Source: Pyronema omphalodes
Lineage: Eukaryota > Ascomycota > Pezizomycetes > Pezizales > Pyronemataceae
Assembly (NCBI GenBank): GCA_024516155.1
Contig: JAJJXM010000005.1
Span: 930,001-994,000, forward strand
Direction of reading: 5' to 3'
DNA length: 64,000 nt
Every line of letters starts with the position of its first letter. The stretch's first letter is position 1. Made by a program: the position numbers and the translations under genes. A model generated the notes under the pieces. That model was not told where the DNA came from. It searched no databases and worked only from the letters and a program-made list of their open reading frames with translations. This document shows positions 36,451 through 47,020 of this stretch, piece by piece.

Positions 36451-39400
36451 ATGAGTGCTTTTGCATCAGTCGTGAATGGTGGGCCCTCACGTGGTAGCCC
36501 CCAACCCACGGAGAAATTCTACCAATCTCCCATCAAGGGACATAGTTACCATACGCATTCACTCTTTATAAACATTTATTCGCTAGCCTGGGCTATTAGG
36601 GAGATTTTTCACCATAACATCTCCATAGACGATATTTTAAACCCCTGGGTTAATGGGGGAGATTTTTACGGTAAAATCTCTAAAGAAGATAATATTTCAA
36701 AGCCGTTTCTGTTTGAAAAGGAGGCCATGCAGTTGTTGAATGAACTTGTTCTTAATGTAGGTTCATCACATGAATCATGATATTATGGCTTACCCCTTGA
36801 AAAGGTTACTAATGTAAGGAGTAGGCAAATATTACGACGAGCAATATCAAGGGACTTCAGAGTGAGTCAATAAGGATCTCGGAGAAGATTCATAAGCTTA
36901 AGGATAGCCTGGATGAATGCCGTAGAATTCAGAGGAGTCCTGACCATCTGTTATCAATTGTTGGTGATCCAGTGGGCAGGATCCGTGGATATGTACAGTA
37001 AGTAATTCCCTATGATTTTAAGAATGCTGCTAATTTTGTTTAGGAGGTTGATTCAACAGCTTCCTGACCACGATCATCTTAATAAAAATCACGGATCTTT
37101 ACCACAAATAATTCTTCACGATATTTCTGCCCACCGCAATTTAATTTACAAGCACAGCGGTATTTCAGCTGACTTTAAACAAAAGGTAATCGACGCTGCA
37201 AATGCTGTCGAAAAACTTCTTAAAAAAGAGTATGTCGATTTGCAGAAAATACTTTACTCGCTCCTAAACCAATATTACACTCTTTCGAGAGACATTTATA
37301 CTGTCTATCGAGCTTCTGGAACAGGTAATAGGATATCAGCCTACAGTTATTTGATGAAGAATTTACTCGAGACACGCTACGATGCGTTGTATCATGAAGT
37401 TTTCGGGGTTCAGGATGCAATTTCGAGATGCATCGATAGTAAAGATCAAGGTTGGGAGGTCAAATTCGTTCGATCTGCAAACAGCATGATTTCAGAACTC
37501 CACGCCGTCATTTTACAGCCTGATTGTACAGCCTTTACCATTATCCTGACGCCATTTGTCGAACTCTTATGGTTTTGCATCCAAGTCCAAAACACTGTCA
37601 GCAGGAGAGCTGAACTCCTTCTGATGAGCATTCGGAACCTCATGGAGTATCGCAGGTCCGTTCTGAAGGGAAAATCAGATAATGGGCCTAAGAAACTGGT
37701 CAATTGGTGGTTTCAGGTCGCTATCGTGAATCGGAAACCTGAGAAAATGCAGCAGTTGTGTCCTCTGAAATTTGAAGAGGTTATTAATCAACCATCCAAC
37801 GTAATGTCTCAAAAGGGAATAAAGGCACCCTCGGGTACATCATGTAACACCAGATCAGAGAATACCCCAAAGACCAGAGCAGAACCGGCGCCTGACAATA
37901 CAGAGGAAGGATCACCCGAGAAAACTAAGCGTAGTCGCTGGAGGAGAAGGTTGAATAAGAAGAATTCCAAGTCGCAAACACCACCTGTTACTCCCAATGA
38001 GTCCCAGACTGCCACGTCCTCAGGAACAATCTCCCCTGAGGTGCAGCCACAAGATGTTCCAGAAGATGCCTCCAGGGCTATGGTTACTTCCTCTGAGAAT
38101 GCTAATACTAATTTTCAGGCAAAGAACGTTGAGTCAACTTCCGAGCCGGTATCGTCGTCCTCCGAAGTTGACAGCTTCCCCCAGCCTACTCCTCCAAGCC
38201 CACCAGTCAGCACAACTCCAGAATCCGAACCATCAGAAACGGCCTTGGAAGAGATTGTTTCCTCTGAACCTATTTCACCAGAGACATCCACGAATTTACC
38301 ATTTCCTGACACTGAGTCGGAAAAGAAGGCGATGGAGGAGATGCGCCTGGAAAACCTCAAACTTGCGATGAAATTGCAGAAGGCAAAAGAAGATTTGGAA
38401 GTAACAAAGAAACTTTCCCTGGTAAAAGATATCCTAAAGACATCGAGAGATACAGAGGAAGGGAAAGCACAAGAAACTTCCCAGCCGGTATCTACGCCCT
38501 CCGAAGTTGAAAGCTCCTCCCAAGCTACCCCTCCTAGCATACCTGTCAGCACAACACCAGAATCTAGATTGTTTGAATCAACCTTGGAGGAGATTATTTC
38601 CTGTGAACCCATCTCTCCGGAGACACCCATGCATCCACAATTTCCTGACATTGAGTCGGCAGAAAAGGCGGTGAAGGAGATGCGCGCGCTAAGTTTAAAG
38701 GCTGCGGAGGAATATAATGCGGCGGAGCACGAATTTGATGTGGCAAGCTTATTTTTCCTTACAGCAAAGCCCTGTCCGGATGAAAAGATACCACAAGAGT
38801 TGGAGGTAGCGAAGGCTCAGAAAGCAAAGGCGATTGAAAGGCTTAAGAAGGCCGTAGAAGCAAAAAAGAAAAGCATAGCCGCGGCGGAGAAAGCCGAATT
38901 GGGATTAAAGGCTCTACAGGAGGAGGAGGAGGAGGAGGAGAAGGAGAAGGAGAAGGAGAAGGAGAAGGAGGTTACACCCCAAGAGCCACCAAAGGTTGAA
39001 GAAGCCAAGAGAAGTATATTTGCAATGAAGTCACCGAAGGATTGGCCGGAGTTTATTCCTGCTAGCTCCAAGGTAACAAGCACTGCTCGGAATAGTCTTA
39101 TCCCAAACGACAATTAACAAAAGGTTAAAAAGTTCAGGAATCCATGGAACCGCTAGCAGATGCTGAAACTCATAAAACTGAATTTAATGTCTCTATCCCA
39201 CTAAAGGAACGCAAACTATTACTTAAAAATCTACTCGAAAAAAAAATACGACCACCTTTCTTTGATACCATTACCAATCGGAGACCCGGTAACATGAGGT
39301 TTCATACTATTGAAAAACTTACGTCCAATACGCTTGATACTGGTGTACAAAATATATTGTATGGGGAGTCATCGACTTAGGATAGGCCGTTGCATAATAT

Positions 39401-39953
39401 ACCTCTTCGTGCGCAGACGAAAAGTACACAGGATATTTTTACTGATGAGAAATCTTCGGATTCACATTGACTGGATACACCTTCTTTGGATACACCTTTA
39501 GACACACATTCTTTGGACACACCTTCTTTAGACACACCTTCTTTGGATACACCTTTGGACACACCTTTAGACACACCTTCTTTGGACCCACCCTCTCTAG
39601 ACCCATCCTCTCTAGACACACCCACTCTAGACCCAGCTTCCAACACACCATCTTTCAACACACCTCTCAATCCATCTTCACCAAACCAAACCCCCGAATC
39701 CTCCACCCATCCCATACAATCCAAAAAAACCCTGGCTCGGTCCAAATCTCTTCAAACTCCCGAAGAAATCGAGAAATGGAATTCGATCCAAAAACCAATC
39801 GACGACCTTCAGAAACAGCGTAATGGAATCACTCGAAAAATATTTTTGGGTGGTGGTGATGATTCTGGGGCTTTGGATCACGGGTGTTTTGATGAGGAGA
39901 AGAAAGAGGAGATGGGGGAGATGGAGATGAGTTGTAAGGGAATGAATGGATAG
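36451..39953 (+). CDS. Orphan repeat-rich protein of about 1,036 residues, function unknown
   Basis: I do not recognise this protein. A consistent model has five exons: 36451-36756, 36825-36997, 37044-39072, 39138-39288 and 39502-39953, in frame throughout with canonical sites (GTAGGT, GTAAGT, GTAACA, GTAACA donors; TAG or CAG acceptors). Residues 1-400 are predicted helical and partly hydrophobic (around IILTPFVELLWFCIQV). A Ser/Pro/Glu-rich middle contains two direct copies of a roughly 95-residue block (codons near 38128-38410 and 38480-38755). Next comes an Ala/Lys/Glu coiled coil with an (EEK/EK)n run, then a tail of LDTPS pentapeptide repeats. The start has a good ATG context just after a repeat array. 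Exons 4-5 are less certain: without the last intron, exon 4 would stop at 39380, and the LDTPS frame has no ATG of its own. No signal peptide or known domain is seen. Confidence 0.6.
39477..39625 (+). repeat. 15/12-bp repeat encoding LDTPS/LDTP
   Basis: About eleven tandem units of TTGGAYACACCTTCT type, mostly 15 bp with some 12-bp units, so reading frame is preserved throughout. It lies in the predicted last exon of the orphan gene; the first one or two units would fall in the preceding intron under that model. Confidence 0.85.
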
Positions 39954-40712
39954 GGGATTGATAATGGAGGATGGGGCGGGGTTTGGAAAATTCTTGAATG
40001 GTAAAGATAAGAAATATTTTAAGGGTTAATCAGTAATTGCAATAGTGATAATTTTAATGTTAATGATAATAATAATGATGCGGCGGTTTTGGAGGAGTGT
40101 AATTGCAGGAATTGATAGGGTTAATGCTTCGTGGTTGGTTATAGAATTGGAGACTTGATGAAGGGATTTTGTGTATCATGATTATGGTTATGACGATGAT
40201 TATGATGACTGCACTGTAATAGGTAATTTTTGTTTACTAAAAGGTGGTTAGTAATGAGTTCACTCACTTGGATATTTACTTATATGTACTTTACTGTATA
40301 TAGTTAATGAATTAATGTGAGTTTGGTTTGGAAGTAGAATATTGGGTTCGAGTGATGGGAAGAGATAAGATGGTTGAAGTGAAATACGTTTCATCTCTAA
40401 CTTGTATTTGGGCACTATAGATGGGGGAGTAGATGGTTGTTTCTTTTGGAGGAGATGTGTCCAGAGAAGGTGGGTTCTCATGATTGGATTGGTTTAATGT
40501 GATTAGTTGAGGGCACAGGGAGCTCTTTATGTAGTTGCGGGATGAATATACGGTTTTAATGTTAAGGAATCCTCTGAAATCCAATTTCCCAAACCCCATA
40601 ATTACTACCATCCATGATTAACCCCGTTTTATATGCCAATATAATTCCTCTCACATAACTTCTCATCATTAGGTATCCACAAACACACATCCCCTTCATT
40701 CCTTTCCTGTAC
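39954..40712. other. Convergent intergenic region
   Basis: AT-rich sequence between the 3' ends of the orphan gene and PLP1. Only weak ATGATTATG-type repetition (40170-40210) is visible, and no gene is supported. Confidence 0.5.
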
Positions 40713-41645
40713 TTAATCCCAATCATCATCATCATCCTCCTCCCTCTTCTTATCTCTAATCGCGCCCTTTCTCTGTTCCCTTTCCCCCCTCTCATCACCA
40801 CCTCCGGGTCCATCATCCTCCGTACACTTAACCCTTTCAAACACCGCTCCCTGCTGCAATAACAGTTCCTCCAAATAAACCGTTCTAAAATTATCACTAT
40901 TACCAACTAAACCAAAACCCTTCATCTTAAGGGTTTGTTTTCCGTCAACATAAGCTACTAGACAGGGTAGTTCACGAATCCCGAGTTTTTCAACGAGGAA
41001 GGGAGCTTTGAGGACGTCGATTTTTAGGAAGCGGCACTCCGTGTGTAGAGGGGCTAGATAAGAGAGGTGGGAATTGAGGATGTGGCAGCGTCGGAAATCG
41101 GATTTGTAGAAATGGACCACGGCGTTGGGGGTGTTGCTGGTGGGGGTTAGCTGGGATGGTAGAAGGGATGGTCGGGAGGGGTGAGGGACGCAATGGAAGG
41201 TAGATGAGGTTGAGAGCTGGCGGTATCTGGTGTAGCCTGATATCACTCAGGATCATGAGAACCAACAAGGTACCCTTTTTCTCCTACGCGGATTCCCACC
41301 GGAGGATGCGTCGTTTGTACCCCACTCATCCAGCTCCTCTGCGCTACCTCTGCGCTGCCTCTATATCCCCACCGTCCACATCCATCAAGAAAGCACCTAC
41401 GTAATAATCCTCATAATCGTTTCCTCATCGGGCACGTCAAGATAAGTTCCCGCACCATCAGCGCGTTGTTGCTTAACAGTTTTCAAAGCGTCTGCGATTT
41501 CCTGGGCGCGCTTTTCGCGGAGTGCTGCCGGACCTGGGTCTTCTTCTAGTTCTCGGAAAAGTTCATCGTCGTCTTCATCTTCATCGTGGGCTGTGGGACG
41601 TCGGTCGAGGAACTCGGTAACGGTTTCGTCGAGGGGGCGCGACAT
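40713..41645 (-). CDS. plp1: Phosducin-like thioredoxin-domain protein (PLP1/TXNDC9 type)
   Basis: Exons 41645-41401 and 41136-40713 give about 222 residues. The intron (264 nt) has a GTAGGT donor and a CAGCTAACCCCCACCAG acceptor. Exon 1 encodes an acidic helical N-terminal region ending in TYLDVPDEETIMRII. Exon 2 encodes a thioredoxin fold: AVVHFYKSDFRRCHILNSHL, then FLKIDVLKAPFLVEKLGIRELPCLVAYVDGK. The CxxC redox pair is replaced by a single Cys, as in TXNDC9/Plp1, so it is not an oxidoreductase. The C terminus is highly acidic and basic, ending in an Asp run. Family knowledge: these proteins are co-chaperones of the CCT chaperonin in tubulin and actin folding. The intron is long relative to neighbours; its ends are inferred from frame and motif continuity. 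Confidence 0.88.
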
Positions 41646-42001
41646 GGTCGTGAGGTGGTGGGGTTGCGGGAGAGGGGAGCTCGACGTGGTAACAGGGAAA
41701 GGGAGCTAGAGCTGAGCTGGATGATACGCACGCGTAATCGCCACGGGGAAGAATTGCGAGGGGAAAATGATGGGATTTTTGGATTTCTTGAGAGGGGTTA
41801 AATGATGATAGACGAGGTTTACTATTTGTTGGATAGATATGGGGAATTTGGGAAAGTGAAATCTGAGCGGAATTCATTAACTCATCACTCAATAACACAT
41901 AAACGGAAGCCCGAAACTGGTAAAATATTATAGACAAACAAACAACCCCAAAATAATATTCCCTGTAACTCCTTTAATCCCAATCCCATTACTTTTTTGC
42001 C
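41646..42001. other. Intergenic spacer between PLP1 and the membrane-protein gene
   Basis: About 356 bp that carries the PLP1 promoter and the 3' end of the next gene. No other feature is visible. Confidence 0.5.
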
Positions 42002-42586
42002 TTATGCACCCTTGTACTGATATCTCAAATGCTCCAACTCCCCAAAATTCACCGCCTCCAACGCATTCCTCATCATCAACCCTCCCACCGCCATAAACAT
42101 CGGCACCACCACTAAATATTCCTCCGCCGGGTGTACTCTCTCATTACCGAGTATTGCCCACTGGACCATCGTCCACAAAGTTCCCGCCAATGTCACCGCC
42201 ACATTCCCCAACTGCACCTGTCTCAAAATATTCTCCATCGGTACCAACGGGGCATCCCTCATCGTCGGTCTCAATCTAGGTACCGGAATACACCTCCAGC
42301 TGACCAGCAGCGATACAATAGCGAATAGATCGAAACTAAAAATCCAAGCACCGCCGAAAGTATTCCAGTAGCGAATAAAGAAGTAAGGAATCGGAAGAAC
42401 AGTAAGGAGAAGAAGGCATTTGCAGTAGAATTCGTTTCGTTTTAGGTCCTCAACTTGGAGGTCTTGGATGAGTTGCTCTTGCGAGGTTTCGTCCATATAG
42501 AGAATTTCGTTGTCGTCGGAGAGAAGGTCGGCGTGTGTGTAGACTTGCCGGTGACGGGGGCCGTCGGAGGAGGTTACGAAGGACAT
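42002..42586 (-). CDS. Four-helix membrane protein, function unknown
   Basis: An intronless frame of 194 residues starting at an ATG in a strong context (ACCATGTC). Residues 1-52 are hydrophilic and acidic. Four hydrophobic segments follow, near residues 54-73, 80-97, 127-145 and 157-173, separated by short polar loops; the loop after the second is Arg/Pro-rich (PVPRLRPTMR). The frame stays open upstream of the ATG without another ATG in good context. No signal peptide precedes the first segment. I recognise no family with certainty; composition and clean frame make it a likely real gene, possibly a conserved fungal membrane protein. Localisation is not predictable from what I see. Confidence 0.72.
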   Translation of the reverse strand: MSFVTSSDGPRHRQVYTHADLLSDDNEILYMDETSQEQLIQDLQVEDLKRNEFYCKCLLLLTVLPIPYFFIRYWNTFGGAWIFSFDLFAIVSLLVSWRCIPVPRLRPTMRDAPLVPMENILRQVQLGNVAVTLAGTLWTMVQWAILGNERVHPAEEYLVVVPMFMAVGGLMMRNALEAVNFGELEHLRYQYKGA

Positions 42587-43173
42587 GGTGGAGCGCAGTG
42601 AAGATAGGTGGGACTCGTCGATTTGTGAGAACTCGTCGATGCGCAGAAGATTTTTCGAGGACACCCGGTACGGTGAAGTTATAAAGGAACTGGAGTTGTG
42701 ATACTTGTGAGGCCAAAGTGAGGGCGGCGTGGGGCGCGCATCGCGAATGAAACAAAGAGCATAAGCTGGCTACGTAACCTTACAGCTGAGACGGTAGATC
42801 CCGGCTTGGCGCTTTTCATGTAACCATCGTCAGAAATGAATTGGATGTGGTGATAGCAGAGCTTTTGAAGCAGTAGTCGTAAATAATTGAGTGATAATAT
42901 TTAAAGTTACTTGGCTACATAGCCATTTTAATTCGGCTTGTAGCAGATAGACTTTGCTCCAGAATAATCAGATCAGGAGCATGCTCTTCAATCACTCGCA
43001 TCACTCGACACCTAAGCGTGCGATTCCTCCAAAAAACGCATGTATTGGGGTGAAACATGCTTCAGAATATTCTTGAAGTGTGTAAAATGGTTTACAATTA
43101 AAACCGGGAGTGTTGCAAAATTATTTTGTTGTTTCCGGATTAGTTTCCGGCTGGGTTTCAGCTCACTGTTCAC
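42587..43173. other. Intergenic spacer
   Basis: Contains the promoter of the membrane-protein gene and the 3' region of RMP1. No repeat or additional gene is visible. Confidence 0.5.
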
Positions 43174-44052
43174 CTAGAACAGCCCGCTGAACAGAGCGTC
43201 AATATCGTCTCCCTTCTTCTTCTTCTTTTTCTTCTTCTTTTCTGGCTCTTCGTCCAGCTTCCTCTTGGCCTTCTTTAAGCTTGATGTAGAGTCTTCTTGT
43301 GTAAGAGACTTCCCTTTCTTTGTTGCCTTGCTAGATTCTGGTGAACCCGACCTCTCTCGTAGTTTCTCTTTTGACTTCTTTGCCTTCCCTGTGGCTATCC
43401 GTGGTGAATCCTTAGGTGCTGGCTTCTCTCCTCTATCCTCAACACTGTGTACTCGTGTAGCCTCTGCCCCCTTCTCCTTCTTGTTCAACTTCTTGGGTGC
43501 AAGACTCTCATAATCCTCTCTCGAAATGACCTCTCCCATCTCCTCGTCGCTTATTCCTCCATAAGCGTCCCTCGAAATCACTACTCCCACGTCCTCCTCC
43601 GTCACCTTGGCCGCCATCTTCTCTACCTTTTTTAACCTCTCCTCCATCTCCCTTTCCCTCTGCTCCTCAAGCTCCTCCTCTGTTGGTTTAACCATCCTCC
43701 ACACCCTAGCCAGACACGCCATCAACACCAATCCCAAAGGTGCAAAGTTCTTCTGCGCAATAACATTGCCAAACGCATCGAACGTAGCCGGCACCACCAC
43801 CTTCCTCATAAACGCCACTCGTTCAGTATATTTCTGTAGCGCAGCCTTGCGATCGGGTGTATTTTTAGCAGCCGTTATCAAGTCATGTTCGGCAAGAAGC
43901 TTGCTCAGGTTCCGGCGGAGAGTTGCGAACCATTGCCACCAAAGAGTTATGGAGTGTTGGTTTTTGTTGCGGTAAAAGAGGAGGTGAAGTAAATCTGAGT
44001 CGTCGCGGAGAAGCTTCAATTGCTCTGGGTCGAGCGGGGGTTTGGGTGCCAT
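43174..44052 (-). CDS. rmp1: RNase MRP subunit Rmp1-like nucleolar protein
   Basis: An intronless gene of 292 residues. The N-terminal 120 residues match the Rmp1 RNA-binding helical domain: LLHLLFYRNKNQHSITLWWQ, then RNLSKLL, then APLGLVLMACLARVW. The remaining part is a highly charged region with several KKAKRK/KKGK clusters and a run of about nine Lys near the C terminus, typical of nucleolar localisation signals. Family knowledge: Rmp1 is specific to RNase MRP, which cleaves pre-rRNA at site A3. The ATG is the first in frame. The gene is divergent from MTO1 with only 180 bp between start codons. Confidence 0.85.
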   Translation of the reverse strand: MAPKPPLDPEQLKLLRDDSDLLHLLFYRNKNQHSITLWWQWFATLRRNLSKLLAEHDLITAAKNTPDRKAALQKYTERVAFMRKVVVPATFDAFGNVIAQKNFAPLGLVLMACLARVWRMVKPTEEELEEQREREMEERLKKVEKMAAKVTEEDVGVVISRDAYGGISDEEMGEVISREDYESLAPKKLNKKEKGAEATRVHSVEDRGEKPAPKDSPRIATGKAKKSKEKLRERSGSPESSKATKKGKSLTQEDSTSSLKKAKRKLDEEPEKKKKKKKKKGDDIDALFSGLF

Positions 44053-44232
44053 CGTTTATATCGAGGGTGTCGGTGAGCTGACTCGGAGCTCGAAGTATGT
44101 CGCGGGGTGTCGCGGGGTGTCGCGGATCGCACGCGGAACCAGGGTGACAAAAATCCGCCCCGCGCTAAGAAAGATCATCTCCGGCGGCGCGTGCGAACTT
44201 TTTTTCGTGTACTTGTCAACCTCGCAACCACC
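44053..44232. promoter_or_regulatory. 180-bp bidirectional promoter region, RMP1/MTO1
   Basis: This short GC-rich spacer separates divergent start codons, so the two transcription units must share or abut promoter sequence. It contains three tandem GTCGCGGGGT-like units at about 44098-44127. Confidence 0.65.
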
Positions 44233-46420
44233 ATGAATATCACGACGCTGTCCAGACGGCTGATCCGGCCTACGATACGGATAAATGCTGTTCGCGTTCC
44301 TGCTCTGCGTAGGGGACTTGCTGCGGTCACTGAAAACCTTAGGTGCGCATCCCCGAGCTGAACATCCCGCCACCGGAGCTGCGCATAGCTAACCTCCTCC
44401 TAGCAATGTCCGGGAATACGATGTCGTTGTAATCGGTGGTGGTCACGCTGGCTCCGAAGCCTGTGCCGCTGCTGCTCGATCCGGCGCACGCACCGCTCTT
44501 GTAACGCCGAAAATCGACGGTATTGGAACATGCTCCTGCAATCCCTCCTTCGGTGGTATCGGAAAAGGAACTATGATCCGTGAAATCGACGCATTAGATG
44601 GAGTAGCTGGAAGAATAGTCGACAAGGCAGGAATCCACTTCAGGGTGCTGAATAAGAGAAAGGGGCCTGCTGTCTGGGGACCCAGAGCTCAGATTGATAG
44701 GAAGCTTTACAAGAGGTACATGCAGGAGGAGCTGATGGCATACCCGAATTTGGAGGTTGTCCCTGGAACTGTGGCAGATATTGTATTGGATAGGAGCCAG
44801 GATGGTGGGATGATGGATACCGACGGTCACTATGGAAAAATCACAGGAGTGAGATTGGAAGGCGGGGAGATCATTAAGACCAAATCCGTAGTTATTACCA
44901 CCGGAACCTTCTTGGGTGGAGAGATCCACATCGGTATGACCGCCTACCCCTCCGGTCGTATGGGCGAAGCCGCAACCTTCGGTCTTTCCAAATCTCTCCG
45001 CGAAGCCGGATTCCAGTTGGGCCGCCTCAAGACTGGAACCCCACCAAGAATCGACGGTAGAACAATTGACTACTCGATCTTGGAAATCCAAGCCGGCGAT
45101 GAACCCCCTATGCCCTTCTCCTACCTCAACTCCCGTGTTGCAATCGAGGAACAACTCCACTGCTGGGGCACGAACACAACCCAAGAAACCCACGACATCA
45201 TCAGGGCGCACCTCCACGAAACCATCCACATTCGAGAAACCATTAAAGGACCTCGATACTGTCCTTCTTTGGAATCCAAGGTTATCCGATTCGGCCAACG
45301 CCAGAGTCACCAGATCTGGCTCGAACCTGAGGGAATTGATGATCACGTAATATATCCCAACGGTATCTCCATGACCGTTCCCGAAGAAGCTCAAGCTCGC
45401 GCTTTAAAAACCATCCCAGGATTAGAAAACGCAACTATGCTCCAGCCCGGTTACGGTGTGGAATACGACTACGTTGACCCTCGATCTTTACGCAACACCT
45501 TGGAAACAAAACTCATCAAAGGACTCTTCCTTGCTGGACAAATCAACGGTACCACAGGATACGAAGAAGCCGCAGCGCAGGGAGTTTTGGCTGGTATCAA
45601 CGCCGGGTTGTCATCACAAGACAAACCACCGATGGTTATCTCAAGAGCAGACGCTTATATCGGTATCATGATCGATGACCTTATCACCAAGGGTGTCTCA
45701 GAGCCTTACCGGATGTTTACTTCCCGCTCTGAATTCCGGATGTCAGCACGTGCTGATAACGCTGATTTACGGTTAACAGAGCTGGGTAGAAAACATGGTG
45801 TAGTTCACGATAAACGTTGGAACGCATATCAGGCTGAAACAGGGGCTATGAATGATCTCAAGGCTTTGTTGGAAGCTGAGCGGCTAAGCTCCCCGACTTG
45901 GATAAGAAAAGGCTACCCGATCAGGGAGAATACGGAAAGAAAATCGGCGTATGATATGCTCAGAGTCAAGGGTGTGGATTTGAAGAGGCTGGAACAGGAT
46001 CTTCCTGATATTGCAAAGTACCCAGAAGAGATCAGGAGGAGGATAGAAATTGAGGCTACGTATGCGCCATACGTAGCTGCCCAGCAGAATGCGGCGAGAG
46101 TCTTCTTGAAGGATGAGGCGCTGCATATTCCCGGAGATGTGGATTATAATGATATTGTGGGTCTTAGTACTGAGGAGAGGAGAATCTTGGTGGAGGTTAA
46201 GCCAGAGACTATTGGGCAGGCGAGAAGAGTGGAGGGTGTTACCCCCAGTGGGTGTATTCAGATTTTGCATTATGTTACAAGAAGAGCTAAGAAGGAGGCG
46301 AAAGCGAAGGTGGCGCAGGAGGAGATGAGAAGAAGGGAGGCGTTTGAAGCGTCGAAACTTGAGGCTATGGAAATACCGTCGGAGGTACTGGATGTGAAGG
46401 AGGAGACACTCCGGGCTTAG
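44233..46420 (+). CDS. mto1: MTO1/MnmG, mitochondrial tRNA wobble-uridine modification enzyme
   Basis: Exons 44233-44342 and 44404-46420 encode about 708 residues. The intron uses a GTGCGC donor and GCTAACCTCCTCCTAG acceptor. Residues 1-36 form an Arg-rich presequence for mitochondrial import. The FAD-binding Rossmann motif is GGGHAG at residues 48-53. The MnmG signature [11 protein letters not shown] lies near residues 82-92, and [11 protein letters not shown] and RTSRSEFR-like motifs ([21 protein letters not shown]) follow. The C-terminal helical region ends in a charged extension. Family knowledge: with MSS1/GTPBP3 it installs carboxymethylaminomethyl-type groups at U34 of mitochondrial tRNAs. 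All recognisable cofactor motifs are intact. Confidence 0.95.
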
Positions 46421-47020
46421 AACACTGAAAAGGTTGAGGTGGCGAGTTGTGAATAAGGATGGCGGGAAGTTGAAAAAGGGATTGCGGAATATGTACTATT
46501 AGTGGGCGTTTGTTTTTGGTGAAGGCGTTTGTATATCTATGTATGTATCATTGGGCTTTTTTGCGGGTCTTTTCTTCAAAAATTCGAACATGGCTTTCAA
46601 AAGTTGCATTATGAGTTTATTGAAATTAGTTTATTTAAGATCGAGTTTGTTTCTGTGAAGCGGAAATCTCTCACAGAACCACGGATGAATACAGAGCTTT
46701 TTCGCACCCGGAGGGTGATATTTGAAGTAATAAACTTCAGAATTGGCCTCCATGTTTATCGACATCAAGTTGTTCAAAATCTCATATAAATTAGAGTGTG
46801 AGCTCTACATAGGCCGAAGTGAGCTACAACGTTACCACCACAAAAATGATACCAAACCCAACATACAGCGTTAAAAATAACAGCAAACAAAAATTGCCCA
46901 TGTTTAATATCCTTCACTCAAAATCCATGGTACCATATCCATAAAACAAAGTGCCGCATCTAGCAACCAATCAACACATTTTTTAACGCACTAAGGTAAA
47001 TAAAGAAAAACAAAAAGAAT
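46421..47020. other. Convergent spacer between MTO1 and the multicopper oxidase
   Basis: Both flanking genes end here; the sequence is AT-rich 3' untranslated DNA. No gene or repeat is supported. Confidence 0.5.

Noticed and set aside
42587..42664. 26-residue N-terminal extension of the four-helix membrane protein
   Set aside because: It would need a GTG start; the ATG at 42586 has a strong context and is preferred.
44594..45394. 266-codon minus-strand frame
   Set aside because: It is antisense to MTO1, whose FAD and signature motifs prove the sense strand.
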